Shown one piece after another: positions 17,074 through 26,293 of a stretch of DNA of 64,000 nt. This DNA is from Exiguobacterium algae (GTDB taxonomy: Bacteria > Bacillota > Bacilli > Exiguobacteriales > Exiguobacteriaceae): positions 868,001-932,000 of the forward strand of contig NZ_JACSKZ010000001.1 of assembly GCF_018617875.1 (NCBI RefSeq). Direction: 5' to 3'. Position 1 is the stretch's first letter. Every line of letters begins with the position of its first letter. The translations under genes and the position numbers were made by a program. The notes under the pieces were generated by a model, which worked only from the letters and a program-made list of their open reading frames with translations, ran no database searches and was not told the origin of the DNA.

Positions 17074-19212
17074 ATGAACATATTAATCACCGGTGGTTAT
17101 GGCTTCCTGGGGAGCGCCATAGCGGAACGCTTTTTCAAAGAAGGTCACCATATCCACATCCTCGATAACCTGTCGACGGGATCAAAGCAACACATCGATT
17201 TTAAGCATCGTTCGTTGATTGCAGATGTCGCCGATCACAAATGTGAATCATTCTTCCGGACGTACTCGTTCGATGTCGTCATTCACTGCGCAAACCCTAG
17301 GGTTCCAAACGTTGGGGGCGCAAGTAACCAATCCAACATGAACGGGCTCTTGAACTTACTGACTTTATCTGAAAAATACCATGTCAAACAGTTCCTCTAC
17401 TGCTCAACGAGTGAGGTGTACGGACACCTTTCAAACGACCGTGTCACCGAACACTCTCCTTCGAATCCTCTTACACCGATGGCACTAGACGCACTTCACG
17501 GGGAAGCCTACTGTGCGCAATGGTCAGAGTTGCATCAACTGTCTACACTCGTATTCCGACTCCCCCATGTATATGGACCAAAACAGCAGACGAGTCACGA
17601 AAGCCGATTCCTGCACCATGTGATGAAAGCAACTATGACAGACGAAGACATCACCTTGTCCGCACATCGCGATGACCGGTTCGACCTGATTTTTGTCGGT
17701 GACGTCGTCGATGCGATGTACCGCAGTGTCATCAGTCAACTGCAAGGGGTATACAACCTGTCGTCGAACACCTTGACCTCTGCCGAAGACGTGACAACGT
17801 TACTTGGTGTCACGCCGGTATTTCAAAATACCGATTTACCGCAACACAGTCTTCAATTGGAGAATCGCAAGCTGACAGCGGACCTGGACTGGGTGCCGCG
17901 CTTTACGCCACAAGAAGGATTCGCCATCACACGCGAATATTACGAAAAAACTGAACAGACAGATGGAGCAGCGACGGAAACGTCCACGGGCCGATGGAAA
18001 CAACTGTTCACGAATCCGATTTTACGGTCCGTCGAGAACCTGACACTGTTTGCGATGTTCCTCGTCGGATCGCTCATCATGACCCCAATCGTCGACACAC
18101 CAGACTATTGGTTCATCTATGTCCTGCTCGCCGCCCTGTTATTTGGCAAGTCGCAAGCTTTGTTGGCGTCGATTATGGCGGTCGGTGTCCATTTCTATGA
18201 ACATGCCGCCACGGGACGCAATGTCTTGTCCTTATTCGTCGACAACACGATTCTCGCCGTGTTCACGATTTACTTATTGATCGGTCTCGTCGTCAGTTAC
18301 GTGATGGAACGTCGCAAAATCGAGATTCAATTTTTAAAAGACGAGTTAGCCGCGACAACCGAGCGACACGTGTTTTTGAACGATATCTATGAAGAAACAC
18401 TCACGATTAAAAACCAGTTGCAGCAGCAAATCCTTCACTCAGAAGAAAGTATCGGCAGTGTGTACGAAGCGACCCGGTCGCTCGATAGCCTGGAGCCAGA
18501 AGGCTTGTTCGTCGGATCGATTTCCGTCCTCGAGAAGACGTTGAAGGCCGACCAGTTCGCGATTTATGTCATTAATCAGTCTTCATTCGCACGTCTTGCG
18601 GCGAAGTCTGCCGCCTCATCGTTTGCACCGCACAACTCCTTGCAGATCGATGAACATTCGGTCGTCCAGGACGTCATCCGCTCGAAAGACATCGTCTTCA
18701 ACACGTCCCTCTCTCCGGGAGAGGCTGTTTTTGGTGCTCCGCTCGTTCGACAAGGCGAGGTGTTCGCCATCATCTTGTGTTATGACGTACCGTTCCAAAA
18801 CTTGACGTTGTCTTACCGTAACCTGATCGATGTCATGACCCGTTTGATCAATACATCGCTCGATCGCTCGTTCGGTTATATTGACGCGGTTCAATTTGAC
18901 CGCTACGTTGCCGACACGAACGCCTTGAAGTCCGAGTACTTCGAACGGATTTTAGTCCAAAAAGAGCAAGCGAAACGGGAGTTACACATCCCGTACACGT
19001 TACTCCACATTCAGGAAGCCGCGTCTGAAGAAGTCGCGCGAAGTGTTGAAACGACGCTACGAACGACCGACTACCTCGGATATCGTACCGATGGCCGTCT
19101 CTATGCGCTCTTGTCGAACGCTACGCGAGAGGAGTCTCAAATCGTCATCGACCGTCTCGCTCATAAAGCGATTCAAGCGGACGTGGTGGAGGATGCGCTT
19201 TATGTGGATTAA
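17074..19212 (+). CDS. pelD: SDR-PelD fusion: c-di-GMP receptor of the Pel polymer system
   Basis: 712 residues in three parts. Residues 1-290 are an extended SDR sugar-epimerase fold: 'ILITGGYGFLGSAIAERF' keeps the NAD glycine motif and 'YCSTSEVYGH' the Ser. But the place of the YxxxK pair reads 'PMALDALHGEAYC', with Met136 and Ala140, so catalysis looks lost. Residues 318-412 hold about four membrane helices. Then come a coiled-coil linker (about 412-460), a GAF-like domain (about 465-600) and a degenerate GGDEF domain. The last has 'LRTTDYLGYRTDGRLYALL'; R663-T-T-D666 fits the RxxD c-di-GMP site of PelD, and the active-site loop is degenerate. In known pel systems PelD switches on synthesis when c-di-GMP binds. 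Known Gram-positive pel loci carry a separate galE-type gene nearby, so this fusion is unusual. Confidence 0.85.
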   Translation: MNILITGGYGFLGSAIAERFFKEGHHIHILDNLSTGSKQHIDFKHRSLIADVADHKCESFFRTYSFDVVIHCANPRVPNVGGASNQSNMNGLLNLLTLSEKYHVKQFLYCSTSEVYGHLSNDRVTEHSPSNPLTPMALDALHGEAYCAQWSELHQLSTLVFRLPHVYGPKQQTSHESRFLHHVMKATMTDEDITLSAHRDDRFDLIFVGDVVDAMYRSVISQLQGVYNLSSNTLTSAEDVTTLLGVTPVFQNTDLPQHSLQLENRKLTADLDWVPRFTPQEGFAITREYYEKTEQTDGAATETSTGRWKQLFTNPILRSVENLTLFAMFLVGSLIMTPIVDTPDYWFIYVLLAALLFGKSQALLASIMAVGVHFYEHAATGRNVLSLFVDNTILAVFTIYLLIGLVVSYVMERRKIEIQFLKDELAATTERHVFLNDIYEETLTIKNQLQQQILHSEESIGSVYEATRSLDSLEPEGLFVGSISVLEKTLKADQFAIYVINQSSFARLAAKSAASSFAPHNSLQIDEHSVVQDVIRSKDIVFNTSLSPGEAVFGAPLVRQGEVFAIILCYDVPFQNLTLSYRNLIDVMTRLINTSLDRSFGYIDAVQFDRYVADTNALKSEYFERILVQKEQAKRELHIPYTLLHIQEAASEEVARSVETTLRTTDYLGYRTDGRLYALLSNATREESQIVIDRLAHKAIQADVVEDALYVD

Positions 19213-20071
19213 TTTACTGTACGCCCATTACTTCGTCGCCTTGATCGTCCTGATCCTATTCGTCCTTAAACAACGGAAAGATTTCTTACCGAGCTTTCTT
19301 CTACTCTTGGCGATCCCCATTTTCAGCTGGGGCATCATCTATTATTTGCAACGCTCTAAAGGGGAGGACGCGGAGTTACCGGATTGGTTGCTACGAAAGG
19401 AGACGTATGAAGACGTCTCCCTTCAGCGTCCGGACGTAACGATCGAGACGAACTTGATCTCTTTACAGGATGCACTCGTGTTGAACTCGAACCAGGTAAA
19501 ACGCAAAACGCTTATGAACGTCCTGAAAAACGACTTCCTCCAACAAGCCCCGCTCCTGGCGGCGGCTTTGAAGAGCGAGGACAATGAGACATCTCACTAT
19601 GCGGCGACCGCCTTGCAGCAGGCAAAGACACTGTTAGCCAAGCAGCTCCGCCACGTCGAACAAGAGTTGAATGAACGCCCGGAAGATTTGGATGTGTTGA
19701 CGTCTTATCTTCAAATTTTAAAACAGATGATCGACATGGAGTTTTTGGACCGCCGCACACAAATGAAATATACGTACACATACTTGCATGCACTGACCGC
19801 TTTAATCGAGCTCGGTGGAACCATCGCCCCCGAGTATCATGTCGAACGCATCCGGACCGCCCTCTCCCTCGACGAGTATGAGCAGGCGCTTTCAGCGAGC
19901 GAACTGTTTTTACGCCAACACCCGCACCGGGAAATGGCGTACTTCGAGGCGATGCACGTCCACTACGCGATGAAAAATGTCAAACAACTGCACGAAACTG
20001 TCGACGCACTCCGGGCCTCTGATATCCGTCTCTCACCGGAAGGGCTCGATCAACTACGGTTTTGGATATAG
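19202..20071 (+). CDS. pelE: PelE-like membrane scaffold protein
   Basis: 289 residues from ATG 19202, which has GGTGGAGG upstream and overlaps pelD by 11 bases. Two N-terminal membrane helices, 'YFVALIVLILFVLKQ' and 'FLPSFLLLLAIPIFSWGIIY', are followed by a mostly helical region of about 240 residues with TPR-like segments ('YEQALSASELFLRQHPHREM', 'YFEAMHVHYAMKNVKQLHET'). This layout and its place between pelD and the PelA-like gene match PelE, which holds the inner membrane Pel complex together. The call rests on layout and gene order more than on sequence motifs. Confidence 0.78.
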   Translation: MWINLLYAHYFVALIVLILFVLKQRKDFLPSFLLLLAIPIFSWGIIYYLQRSKGEDAELPDWLLRKETYEDVSLQRPDVTIETNLISLQDALVLNSNQVKRKTLMNVLKNDFLQQAPLLAAALKSEDNETSHYAATALQQAKTLLAKQLRHVEQELNERPEDLDVLTSYLQILKQMIDMEFLDRRTQMKYTYTYLHALTALIELGGTIAPEYHVERIRTALSLDEYEQALSASELFLRQHPHREMAYFEAMHVHYAMKNVKQLHETVDALRASDIRLSPEGLDQLRFWI

Positions 20072-20080
20072 GGGTAAGCT

Positions 20081-21718
20081 ATGAAGCATACATTCACGAT
20101 TGAAAAAGGACTGTATTTAATCGGGGCGTTCATCGCCCTTATCGGGATCGTCTTCGCCATCATCCGTTCGGATTATGTATTGAAGATCCCTCTTTTTATG
20201 GAGGCAACATACCCACCGGTGGCCTCACAGACCATATCTGCCAACGATGGTACGGTCGATACGTTCTATTTATTGGACAGTAAAGGCGATGTCCGGCTCG
20301 GCGAGATATTGACGGACCGGCTTGAGAATACTGGAAAACAAGTGACCACCGCCCATATCGAGGACGTCACTGCACTCCCTCCGGTCCATGCGGTCATCAT
20401 TGCGACGGAGCATTTGGATCGGCTTCAAGACCGGGATATCCTGCTCGACTATGTGAATGAGGGCGGGACCGTCTTTTTCGCGACACGTCCGTCTCCGAGC
20501 ACACGGTTGATGGAAGTGTATCGTCAGATCGGATTGATTGAAATCGGGACGTTTGTCGAGACGACCGGGGTTCGTCTCACCTCACCGTATTTCAATGAAT
20601 CGACCAGTCAGTCATTCGATACGGAGGCACTCCTCAATTCATCACTCGCGGTCCGTCTCGACCCGAGTGCCCATTTGATGGCGACGTCTTCAGAAGACAT
20701 CCCGCTCCTATGGTCGCAAGTTTACGGGGAAGGCCGATTCATCGTCTTCAACGGGACGATGATGCACGAAGTGACGAAACAGGCACCACTGTTCATCGGA
20801 TTGGACCAGGGGGCCCCGTTCCTCCGCCCCGTGATCAATGCGAAAGTGACGACCGTCAAGGAGTTCCCGTTCCTCAGCTCGAACGAACGGCGGCTGTCGA
20901 AGTCGATGACCGACCGCGACTATTATCGAAACGTGTTTTGGGCGGACATGCAACGCTTAGAGGCGAAGTACGATTTGAACTATGTCCTCGCCACGACAAG
21001 CCCGTCATTGAACCCGACCCGCTCGACGTCGGCGTATTCCGAAGATTTAGCACTCTACGGCCGGGAAACGCTCCGGTCCGGTGGAGAGATTGCCGCCCTC
21101 GGCGCTTCCGACGCTCAGTTTTTAGCAACAAAACAACAGTTTGACTACGCCCTTCCCGGTTTGAACGTACAATCGGTCTATCTGACTGCGGACGTCGCTG
21201 TCCCTGATGCGTTACCGGATGCTTCGGTCGAGGTCGGATTGAGTCAAATGCCATTTGAAGAAGAAGGCACCCTCGCCCTGTCGACGACCTCACTCGACTT
21301 CGAAGACCCGGCATGGACGGAATGGGGGCTCTTCAACGAACTCGTCTCGAGCGGTTTCGTCTCGATGGAGCTGAATCCGAAAGCCCTCACGTCGGCGGCT
21401 GAAGGAGAGGCGTATATAAAATCATTTAAACAGCTGTTGACCGCTCAACAGAAAGAAGTGCCATGGATTCGGACGATGACTGCCTCGGACGCCCGTGCGA
21501 ACCACCACTTCTATAACGGTAAAATCTATTCAAAACAGTCTGGAAACAGCTACACGTATACACTCGACGAGATGGCGGGCGAAACCTATTTTTACTTCCA
21601 CGCCGCAAGTCGGGTCACCGATGTAGAAAACTGTGAAGTGGAACGAATCGGACCCGACCTGTATCTCGTCCGGACCGACGCGTTGTCCTTCACGATTCGA
21701 TTGGAGGGAGACGTATGA
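20081..21718 (+). CDS. PelA-deacetylase-like protein, apparently inactive
   Basis: 545 residues. An N-terminal membrane anchor ('LYLIGAFIALIGIVFAII') leads to a large extracellular part, matching the PelA deacetylase-only proteins of Gram-positive pel operons (DUF2194-like). After a flavodoxin-like/amidotransferase-like first half ('VHAVIIATEHLDRLQDRDI', 'YGEGRFIVFNG'), the CE4-like half starts near residue 245. Where active relatives have Asp-Asp before F-P, this protein has 'VKEFPF' (K260-E261). Where the H-x3-H metal pair is expected it has 'GGEIAALGASDAQF' (L340, D344). The metal site is therefore probably absent. It may act as a structural part of the complex. Confidence 0.72.
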   Translation: MKHTFTIEKGLYLIGAFIALIGIVFAIIRSDYVLKIPLFMEATYPPVASQTISANDGTVDTFYLLDSKGDVRLGEILTDRLENTGKQVTTAHIEDVTALPPVHAVIIATEHLDRLQDRDILLDYVNEGGTVFFATRPSPSTRLMEVYRQIGLIEIGTFVETTGVRLTSPYFNESTSQSFDTEALLNSSLAVRLDPSAHLMATSSEDIPLLWSQVYGEGRFIVFNGTMMHEVTKQAPLFIGLDQGAPFLRPVINAKVTTVKEFPFLSSNERRLSKSMTDRDYYRNVFWADMQRLEAKYDLNYVLATTSPSLNPTRSTSAYSEDLALYGRETLRSGGEIAALGASDAQFLATKQQFDYALPGLNVQSVYLTADVAVPDALPDASVEVGLSQMPFEEEGTLALSTTSLDFEDPAWTEWGLFNELVSSGFVSMELNPKALTSAAEGEAYIKSFKQLLTAQQKEVPWIRTMTASDARANHHFYNGKIYSKQSGNSYTYTLDEMAGETYFYFHAASRVTDVENCEVERIGPDLYLVRTDALSFTIRLEGDV

Positions 21719-23154
21719 AAATTTGTTTGATTTCAGAAGGGGCCTACCCTCACGTGACCGGTGGCGTCTCGAGTTGGATCCAGTCGCTCATCACGGAAAT
21801 GCCCGAGCACGAATTCATCGTCTTTTCGATTTCTGCGAAAGAGTTAAAAGGAAGTAAGCCGAAGTACACGCTCCCGAACAACCTGGTGGAGTTGCGGGAG
21901 ATTCATCTCGGGGACTATTTGGACCAGGAAATCGTCACGGGGAAACGGTATAAATTGACCGAGGAAGAAAAAAATGCGTTCCTATCGCTCATGTCAGACC
22001 GGCAAACGGACTGGGACGTCCTCTTCCGCTTTTTCACGAGCGGACGCATCGACTCGGTCATGAACTTCCTAGGCAGTAAGGACTTTTTTGACATCGTGAC
22101 GATCCTTTGTGAGAAGCGCTTCATGCAGGTCCCGTTCACGGACATGTTCTGGGCACTCCGCTCGATGTTACTGCCGCTGTTCGTCTGTATCGACCAAAAG
22201 CTCCCGCCGGCCGACGTCTATCACAGTGTGTCGACGGGATACGCGGGTGTGCTCGGTGCACTCGCCAAATACCAATACGACAAGCCGCTCCTGTTGACGG
22301 AGCATGGGATTTACACGCGCGAGCGTGAAGAAGAAATCATCAAAGCCTCCTGGATCAAGGGGTACTTCAAAGATGTCTGGATCGACTACTTCTACAGTCT
22401 CTCGAACTGTGCGTACCGCTATGCGGACGACGTCAGCACCTTGTTTGAAGGCAATCGCGAGATTCAGCTGGAGCTCGGGTGCCCACCTGAGAAGACGTTC
22501 CTCATTCCGAACGGGATCGATGTGACCCGGTTTTCTCCCGACACACGGGAGAAACGGAGCGGTCTTCATATCGGGGCCATCGTGCGCGTCGTCCCGATCA
22601 AAGACATCAAGACGATGCTCCAGGCGTTCGCCATCGTCCAAGAGACGTTCGCCGAGGCACACTTTCACATCATCGGCCCGCTCGATGAGGATGAAGAGTA
22701 CTACGAAGAGTGTCTCGAATTGGTCGAGATGCTCGAGCTGAGAAATATTCACTTCACCGGACCGGCCAACGTCAAAGACTACCTGTCCTTCATGGACGTC
22801 CTCGTCCTGTCGAGTATCAGTGAAGGGCAGCCGCTCGTCATCTTAGAAGGGCTCGCCATGGAAATCCCGTTCGTCTCGACAGACGTCGGAGGATGCCGCG
22901 AGCTCCTCGAAGGACCGGAAGATGTATACGGCAGAGCCGGTACGACCGTCCCGGTCATGCACTTCCACCTGCTCGCCCATGAGATCATCAAATTATTGGA
23001 GCAACCGCAACTTCGTCAGACTTACGGGGAAAATGGACGGGCACGTGTCACGAACCATTACACCTTGCCGATGATGATCGAGGCGTACCGCTCGTATTAT
23101 GAGAAAGGAGAACGTCATGGCCGGAATCGGATTTCAGTTGAAGCGTCTCTATGA
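21715..23154 (+). CDS. pelF: PelF glycosyltransferase (GT4)
   Basis: 479 residues. 'MKICLISEGAYPHVTGGVSS' is the PelF start motif, and 'YHSVSTGYAGVLGALAKYQY' and 'LLLTEHGIYTREREEEI' are strongly conserved in PelF. The C-domain has 'IPNGIDVTRFSP', 'GAIVRVVPIKDIKTMLQAF' and 'LSSISEGQPLVILEGLAMEI' with the E-x7-E pattern. PelF is the cytosolic polymerase that uses UDP-GalNAc/UDP-GlcNAc and works with PelD, PelE and PelG. The start overlaps the previous stop by ATGA. Confidence 0.95.
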   Translation: MKICLISEGAYPHVTGGVSSWIQSLITEMPEHEFIVFSISAKELKGSKPKYTLPNNLVELREIHLGDYLDQEIVTGKRYKLTEEEKNAFLSLMSDRQTDWDVLFRFFTSGRIDSVMNFLGSKDFFDIVTILCEKRFMQVPFTDMFWALRSMLLPLFVCIDQKLPPADVYHSVSTGYAGVLGALAKYQYDKPLLLTEHGIYTREREEEIIKASWIKGYFKDVWIDYFYSLSNCAYRYADDVSTLFEGNREIQLELGCPPEKTFLIPNGIDVTRFSPDTREKRSGLHIGAIVRVVPIKDIKTMLQAFAIVQETFAEAHFHIIGPLDEDEEYYEECLELVEMLELRNIHFTGPANVKDYLSFMDVLVLSSISEGQPLVILEGLAMEIPFVSTDVGGCRELLEGPEDVYGRAGTTVPVMHFHLLAHEIIKLLEQPQLRQTYGENGRARVTNHYTLPMMIEAYRSYYEKGERHGRNRISVEASL

Positions 23155-24553
23155 CAAATCAGGATTTTTCGGACAGCTTCGGGCGTATGGCTATTCGGCC
23201 ATCACGGCCGTCGGTCCGATGTTTTTATCCATTTTATTGATCACCGCCTCCCGTGAATGGCTGTTATACTTGAACGTAGGGGCACATGAAGTGAACGTCT
23301 ATATGGCGGCCGTTCAATACACGTTCATCTTCTCCCAGCTGTTGACGGGCGGATTTTTGTTCTCGATCTCCCGTTTTGTCGCCGACCAGACGTTTCTTGA
23401 AAAAGAAGAACACGTCCTGTCTTCCTTATATGGACTCGTCAGTCTGATCGTCACGCTCGGACTGATCATCACGGTCATTTTTTATGCGGGTTCTCCGCTT
23501 CCGTTCAGTTATAAGCTCGTTACATACTTGTACTTCACGCAATTATCCGTGATCTGGATTTTATCGATGTATGTTTCTGCTTTGAAGGACTTTAAAAAAA
23601 TCGTGTCGAGCTATTTGATTGGAACGCTTGTCGCCGCGTTTTTCATCTGGTTGTTGACCGCACCGCTCGGCCATCCGTCGGCGACCTCGGTCTTCATCGG
23701 GCTGAACATCGGGTTCTTCGTCATCCTGATCCGTTTGTTCCGTGACATCCACCACTATTTCCAGGTGAATGACCGCAACTACTTTTATTTCCTCGTCTAT
23801 CTCGAGAAGTACCCGCTCCTCTTCTTCATTGGGACGGCTTACTACTTCGGACTGTACGGGCACAACCTCGCGACCTGGTTCGGGGACCGGGCCATCGTCG
23901 TCGCCGAGACGTACTTGATGGCACCCTACTACGATACGCCCGTGTTTTATGCGTATTTGAGTGTCCTCCCATCGCTCGTCTTATTCATGGTGACGCTCGA
24001 AACGACGTTTTACACGTCGTATAAAAAATACTATGGACGCATCTTGAACGGCTATCCGTTCCAGGACATCCAAAACGCCAAGCGGGAGATGTACCGTGTC
24101 CTCAGCTCGGAACTGTTGCTCATGGCGCAAGTCCAGATGCTCGTCACGTTCATCTTCCTCTTCCTCGGCGTACGCATTCTCCCGTTCCTCGGGATGACGC
24201 AAAACCAGATCGACATCTTTATCATCGTCGTCCTCGGAAGCTGGTTCTTGAGCATGGTCATCACCATCTTCCTGATCTTGCTTTACTTCGATGAACGGCG
24301 TGCGGCGATCCAGTTGACCGCGTTTTATGCGCTCTCGAGCTTTGGGGTCACCCTCTGGCTCGTTCTCGGCTACAACATTTATGGAGTCGGCATGTTCATC
24401 TCGGCGCTCCTCTCCTTCTTATGGGGAACACGCCTCTTGATCCGGAGCTTAAACGAGATCGACTATACGACGTTCTGTTCGCAACCAATCGTCTATCAAG
24501 AAATCACCACGAAGACCGAGACATTCCTGCGACGCATCGGCAGTTTGTCTTAA
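23117..24553 (+). CDS. pelG: PelG membrane transporter
   Basis: 478 residues from ATG 23117, preceded by GAAAGGAGAACGTC; an in-frame ATG 18 bases upstream lacks such a site. It starts 'MAGIGFQLKRLYDKSGFFGQ', the PelG signature, then 'AYGYSAITAVGPMFLSILLI'. About 12 membrane helices. PelG is the MATE/PST-like exporter that moves the growing Pel chain across the membrane with PelF. It overlaps pelF by 38 bases. Confidence 0.95.
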   Translation: MAGIGFQLKRLYDKSGFFGQLRAYGYSAITAVGPMFLSILLITASREWLLYLNVGAHEVNVYMAAVQYTFIFSQLLTGGFLFSISRFVADQTFLEKEEHVLSSLYGLVSLIVTLGLIITVIFYAGSPLPFSYKLVTYLYFTQLSVIWILSMYVSALKDFKKIVSSYLIGTLVAAFFIWLLTAPLGHPSATSVFIGLNIGFFVILIRLFRDIHHYFQVNDRNYFYFLVYLEKYPLLFFIGTAYYFGLYGHNLATWFGDRAIVVAETYLMAPYYDTPVFYAYLSVLPSLVLFMVTLETTFYTSYKKYYGRILNGYPFQDIQNAKREMYRVLSSELLLMAQVQMLVTFIFLFLGVRILPFLGMTQNQIDIFIIVVLGSWFLSMVITIFLILLYFDERRAAIQLTAFYALSSFGVTLWLVLGYNIYGVGMFISALLSFLWGTRLLIRSLNEIDYTTFCSQPIVYQEITTKTETFLRRIGSLS

Positions 24554-24565
24554 AGGAGTTATGAT

Positions 24566-26293
24566 ATGAAGCGTTTGCCTTATCCGAAGACAATGATTGG
24601 AATCCTTGTTCTGTTCCTTATCTTATTGGCTTTACAAGCCGCCTTGAAATCTTCTTCGACACCGACTGTCGTCTCTTCCGAAAAGAAGACGGACACGGAG
24701 ACGGCTGTCCTGGATCCGACTTTTAAAGAAGATAAACGCGTGTATGACCGTCACGACGGAAATAAACTCGAACACGTCTACGTGACCGTGTTCGACCAAG
24801 CCTCCGTCCCGGAAAACGATTTGACGCTGTTCGATTTAAATGAGTCCTACAAGCAATACAGCAACCTCGAAAGTGGCCCGAAACTGTTCATCCATTTTGA
24901 AACCGGAGATGCCGAAGGACCGGACGGGATTCATTGGTTGGATGATCAGACGGTCAACGCCACGATTCAACTGCGGGGGCGTTCGAGCCGCCTCGAGCCT
25001 CAAAAATCTTACAAGATCCGTCTCCAGGACAGTGCCGGACTATGGTATGGCCAAAGCGTACTCAACTTGAACAAGCATGCCGATGACCGGACCCGGGTCC
25101 GGAACCGTCTCGCCTTCTCTTATTATGAGATGCTTGACGATATCTCGAGTCTTCGCACAAACTTCGTTCAGTTGCACGTACGCGACATGACGAACCCTGC
25201 AGTCGCCGACGAGTTCGTCGATTACGGACTCTTTACGCATGTCGAGCAATTGAACGAGGACGGGCTCGCCGCCCGCGGGTTGAACCCGGACGGTCATTTG
25301 TATAAAGCAGAAAACTTTGAGTTCCACCGTTATCCGGATGCCCTGAAGTTGAAGAGTGACCCGGATTACGACAAGAAGACGTTCGAGTCCGTCTTAAAAA
25401 TCAACGGCTCGGACAATCACGAGGAACTGTTGACGATGCTCGACGACTTGAATGACCTGTCCCAGCCGTTCGACAAAGTGTTTGACAAATATTTCGACGA
25501 AGACAACTATTTGACGTGGCTCGGGACGAACATCCTGTTCGGAAACTATGACACGATGTCGACGAACTACTATTTATATAGCCCGCTCAACTCGGAGAAG
25601 TGGTATTTCATGCCGTGGGACTTCGATAAAGCGCTAGGCCGGGACACCGAACGGACTGACCCGATGCCGAGCTGGCAACGGGGCATTCAACGCTACTGGG
25701 GAACGGTCCTCCACCGTCGTTATTTGAAAGATCCTAAAAACGTAGCGGCATTGCAGGCGAAAGTGGAAGAATTGACCGAGACGATCAATCCGGAGACGAC
25801 GAAGCAACTCATCGACGGATTCTATCCGGTCGTTGAACCGGTGGTGACGAGTGAGCCGGACCTTCGATTCTTGGATATCGAAGCCACAGCGTATGAACCG
25901 AGCTTCCGTAAACTCGAAACCATCACGACGATGTATGAAGAGGAGTTCCTCCTCTCCCTTGAAAAACCGATGCCGATATTCTTGCAATACGCACGTGAAA
26001 AAGAGAAGGATGTCTTCCGGTGGGATGCTTCGTACGACTTACAAAACGATGAGTTGACATACCATTTCGAATTGAGCCGGACCCCCGACTTCACTTCACT
26101 CATCGCCGAGCAAAACGACATGACAACGTTCGCCTATGAAATGTCTGCACTTGACCCTGGACGTTACTATTGGCGTGTCACGGTTACAGACGCCGAAGGC
26201 AACGAACAGATTCCGTTCGATTACTATCGCGACAACGACCGGAAACTCCACTGGGGCATTCAGCAAATTGTCATACCAGGAGAAGCATCATGA
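24566..26293 (+). CDS. CotH-family kinase-like surface protein
   Basis: 575 residues, with an N-terminal signal anchor ('IGILVLFLILLALQAAL'). The CotH fold spans about residues 60-430: 'NATIQLRGRSSRLEPQKSYK' is the conserved G-R-S/G-x-S-x5-K-K-P/S-Y-x-I/L motif with the ATP-site Lys. 'YGLFTHVEQLNEDGL' and 'LYKAENFEF' follow, and 'YFMPWDFDKALGRD' holds the D-x-D metal residues. A C-terminal fibronectin-like domain follows ('YHFELSRTPDFTSLIAEQND' to the end). Bacillus CotH is a protein kinase of spore coat proteins. Twelve bases after pelG, it is in the pel operon and likely acts outside the membrane, target unknown. Confidence 0.87.
   Translation: MKRLPYPKTMIGILVLFLILLALQAALKSSSTPTVVSSEKKTDTETAVLDPTFKEDKRVYDRHDGNKLEHVYVTVFDQASVPENDLTLFDLNESYKQYSNLESGPKLFIHFETGDAEGPDGIHWLDDQTVNATIQLRGRSSRLEPQKSYKIRLQDSAGLWYGQSVLNLNKHADDRTRVRNRLAFSYYEMLDDISSLRTNFVQLHVRDMTNPAVADEFVDYGLFTHVEQLNEDGLAARGLNPDGHLYKAENFEFHRYPDALKLKSDPDYDKKTFESVLKINGSDNHEELLTMLDDLNDLSQPFDKVFDKYFDEDNYLTWLGTNILFGNYDTMSTNYYLYSPLNSEKWYFMPWDFDKALGRDTERTDPMPSWQRGIQRYWGTVLHRRYLKDPKNVAALQAKVEELTETINPETTKQLIDGFYPVVEPVVTSEPDLRFLDIEATAYEPSFRKLETITTMYEEEFLLSLEKPMPIFLQYAREKEKDVFRWDASYDLQNDELTYHFELSRTPDFTSLIAEQNDMTTFAYEMSALDPGRYYWRVTVTDAEGNEQIPFDYYRDNDRKLHWGIQQIVIPGEAS

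Noticed and set aside
19043-19201. An upstream extension of the pelE frame inside pelD
   Set aside because: No ribosome site, and the part before 19202 lies in the pelD coding region. The ATG at 19202 has GGTGGAGG upstream and starts a typical membrane helix.
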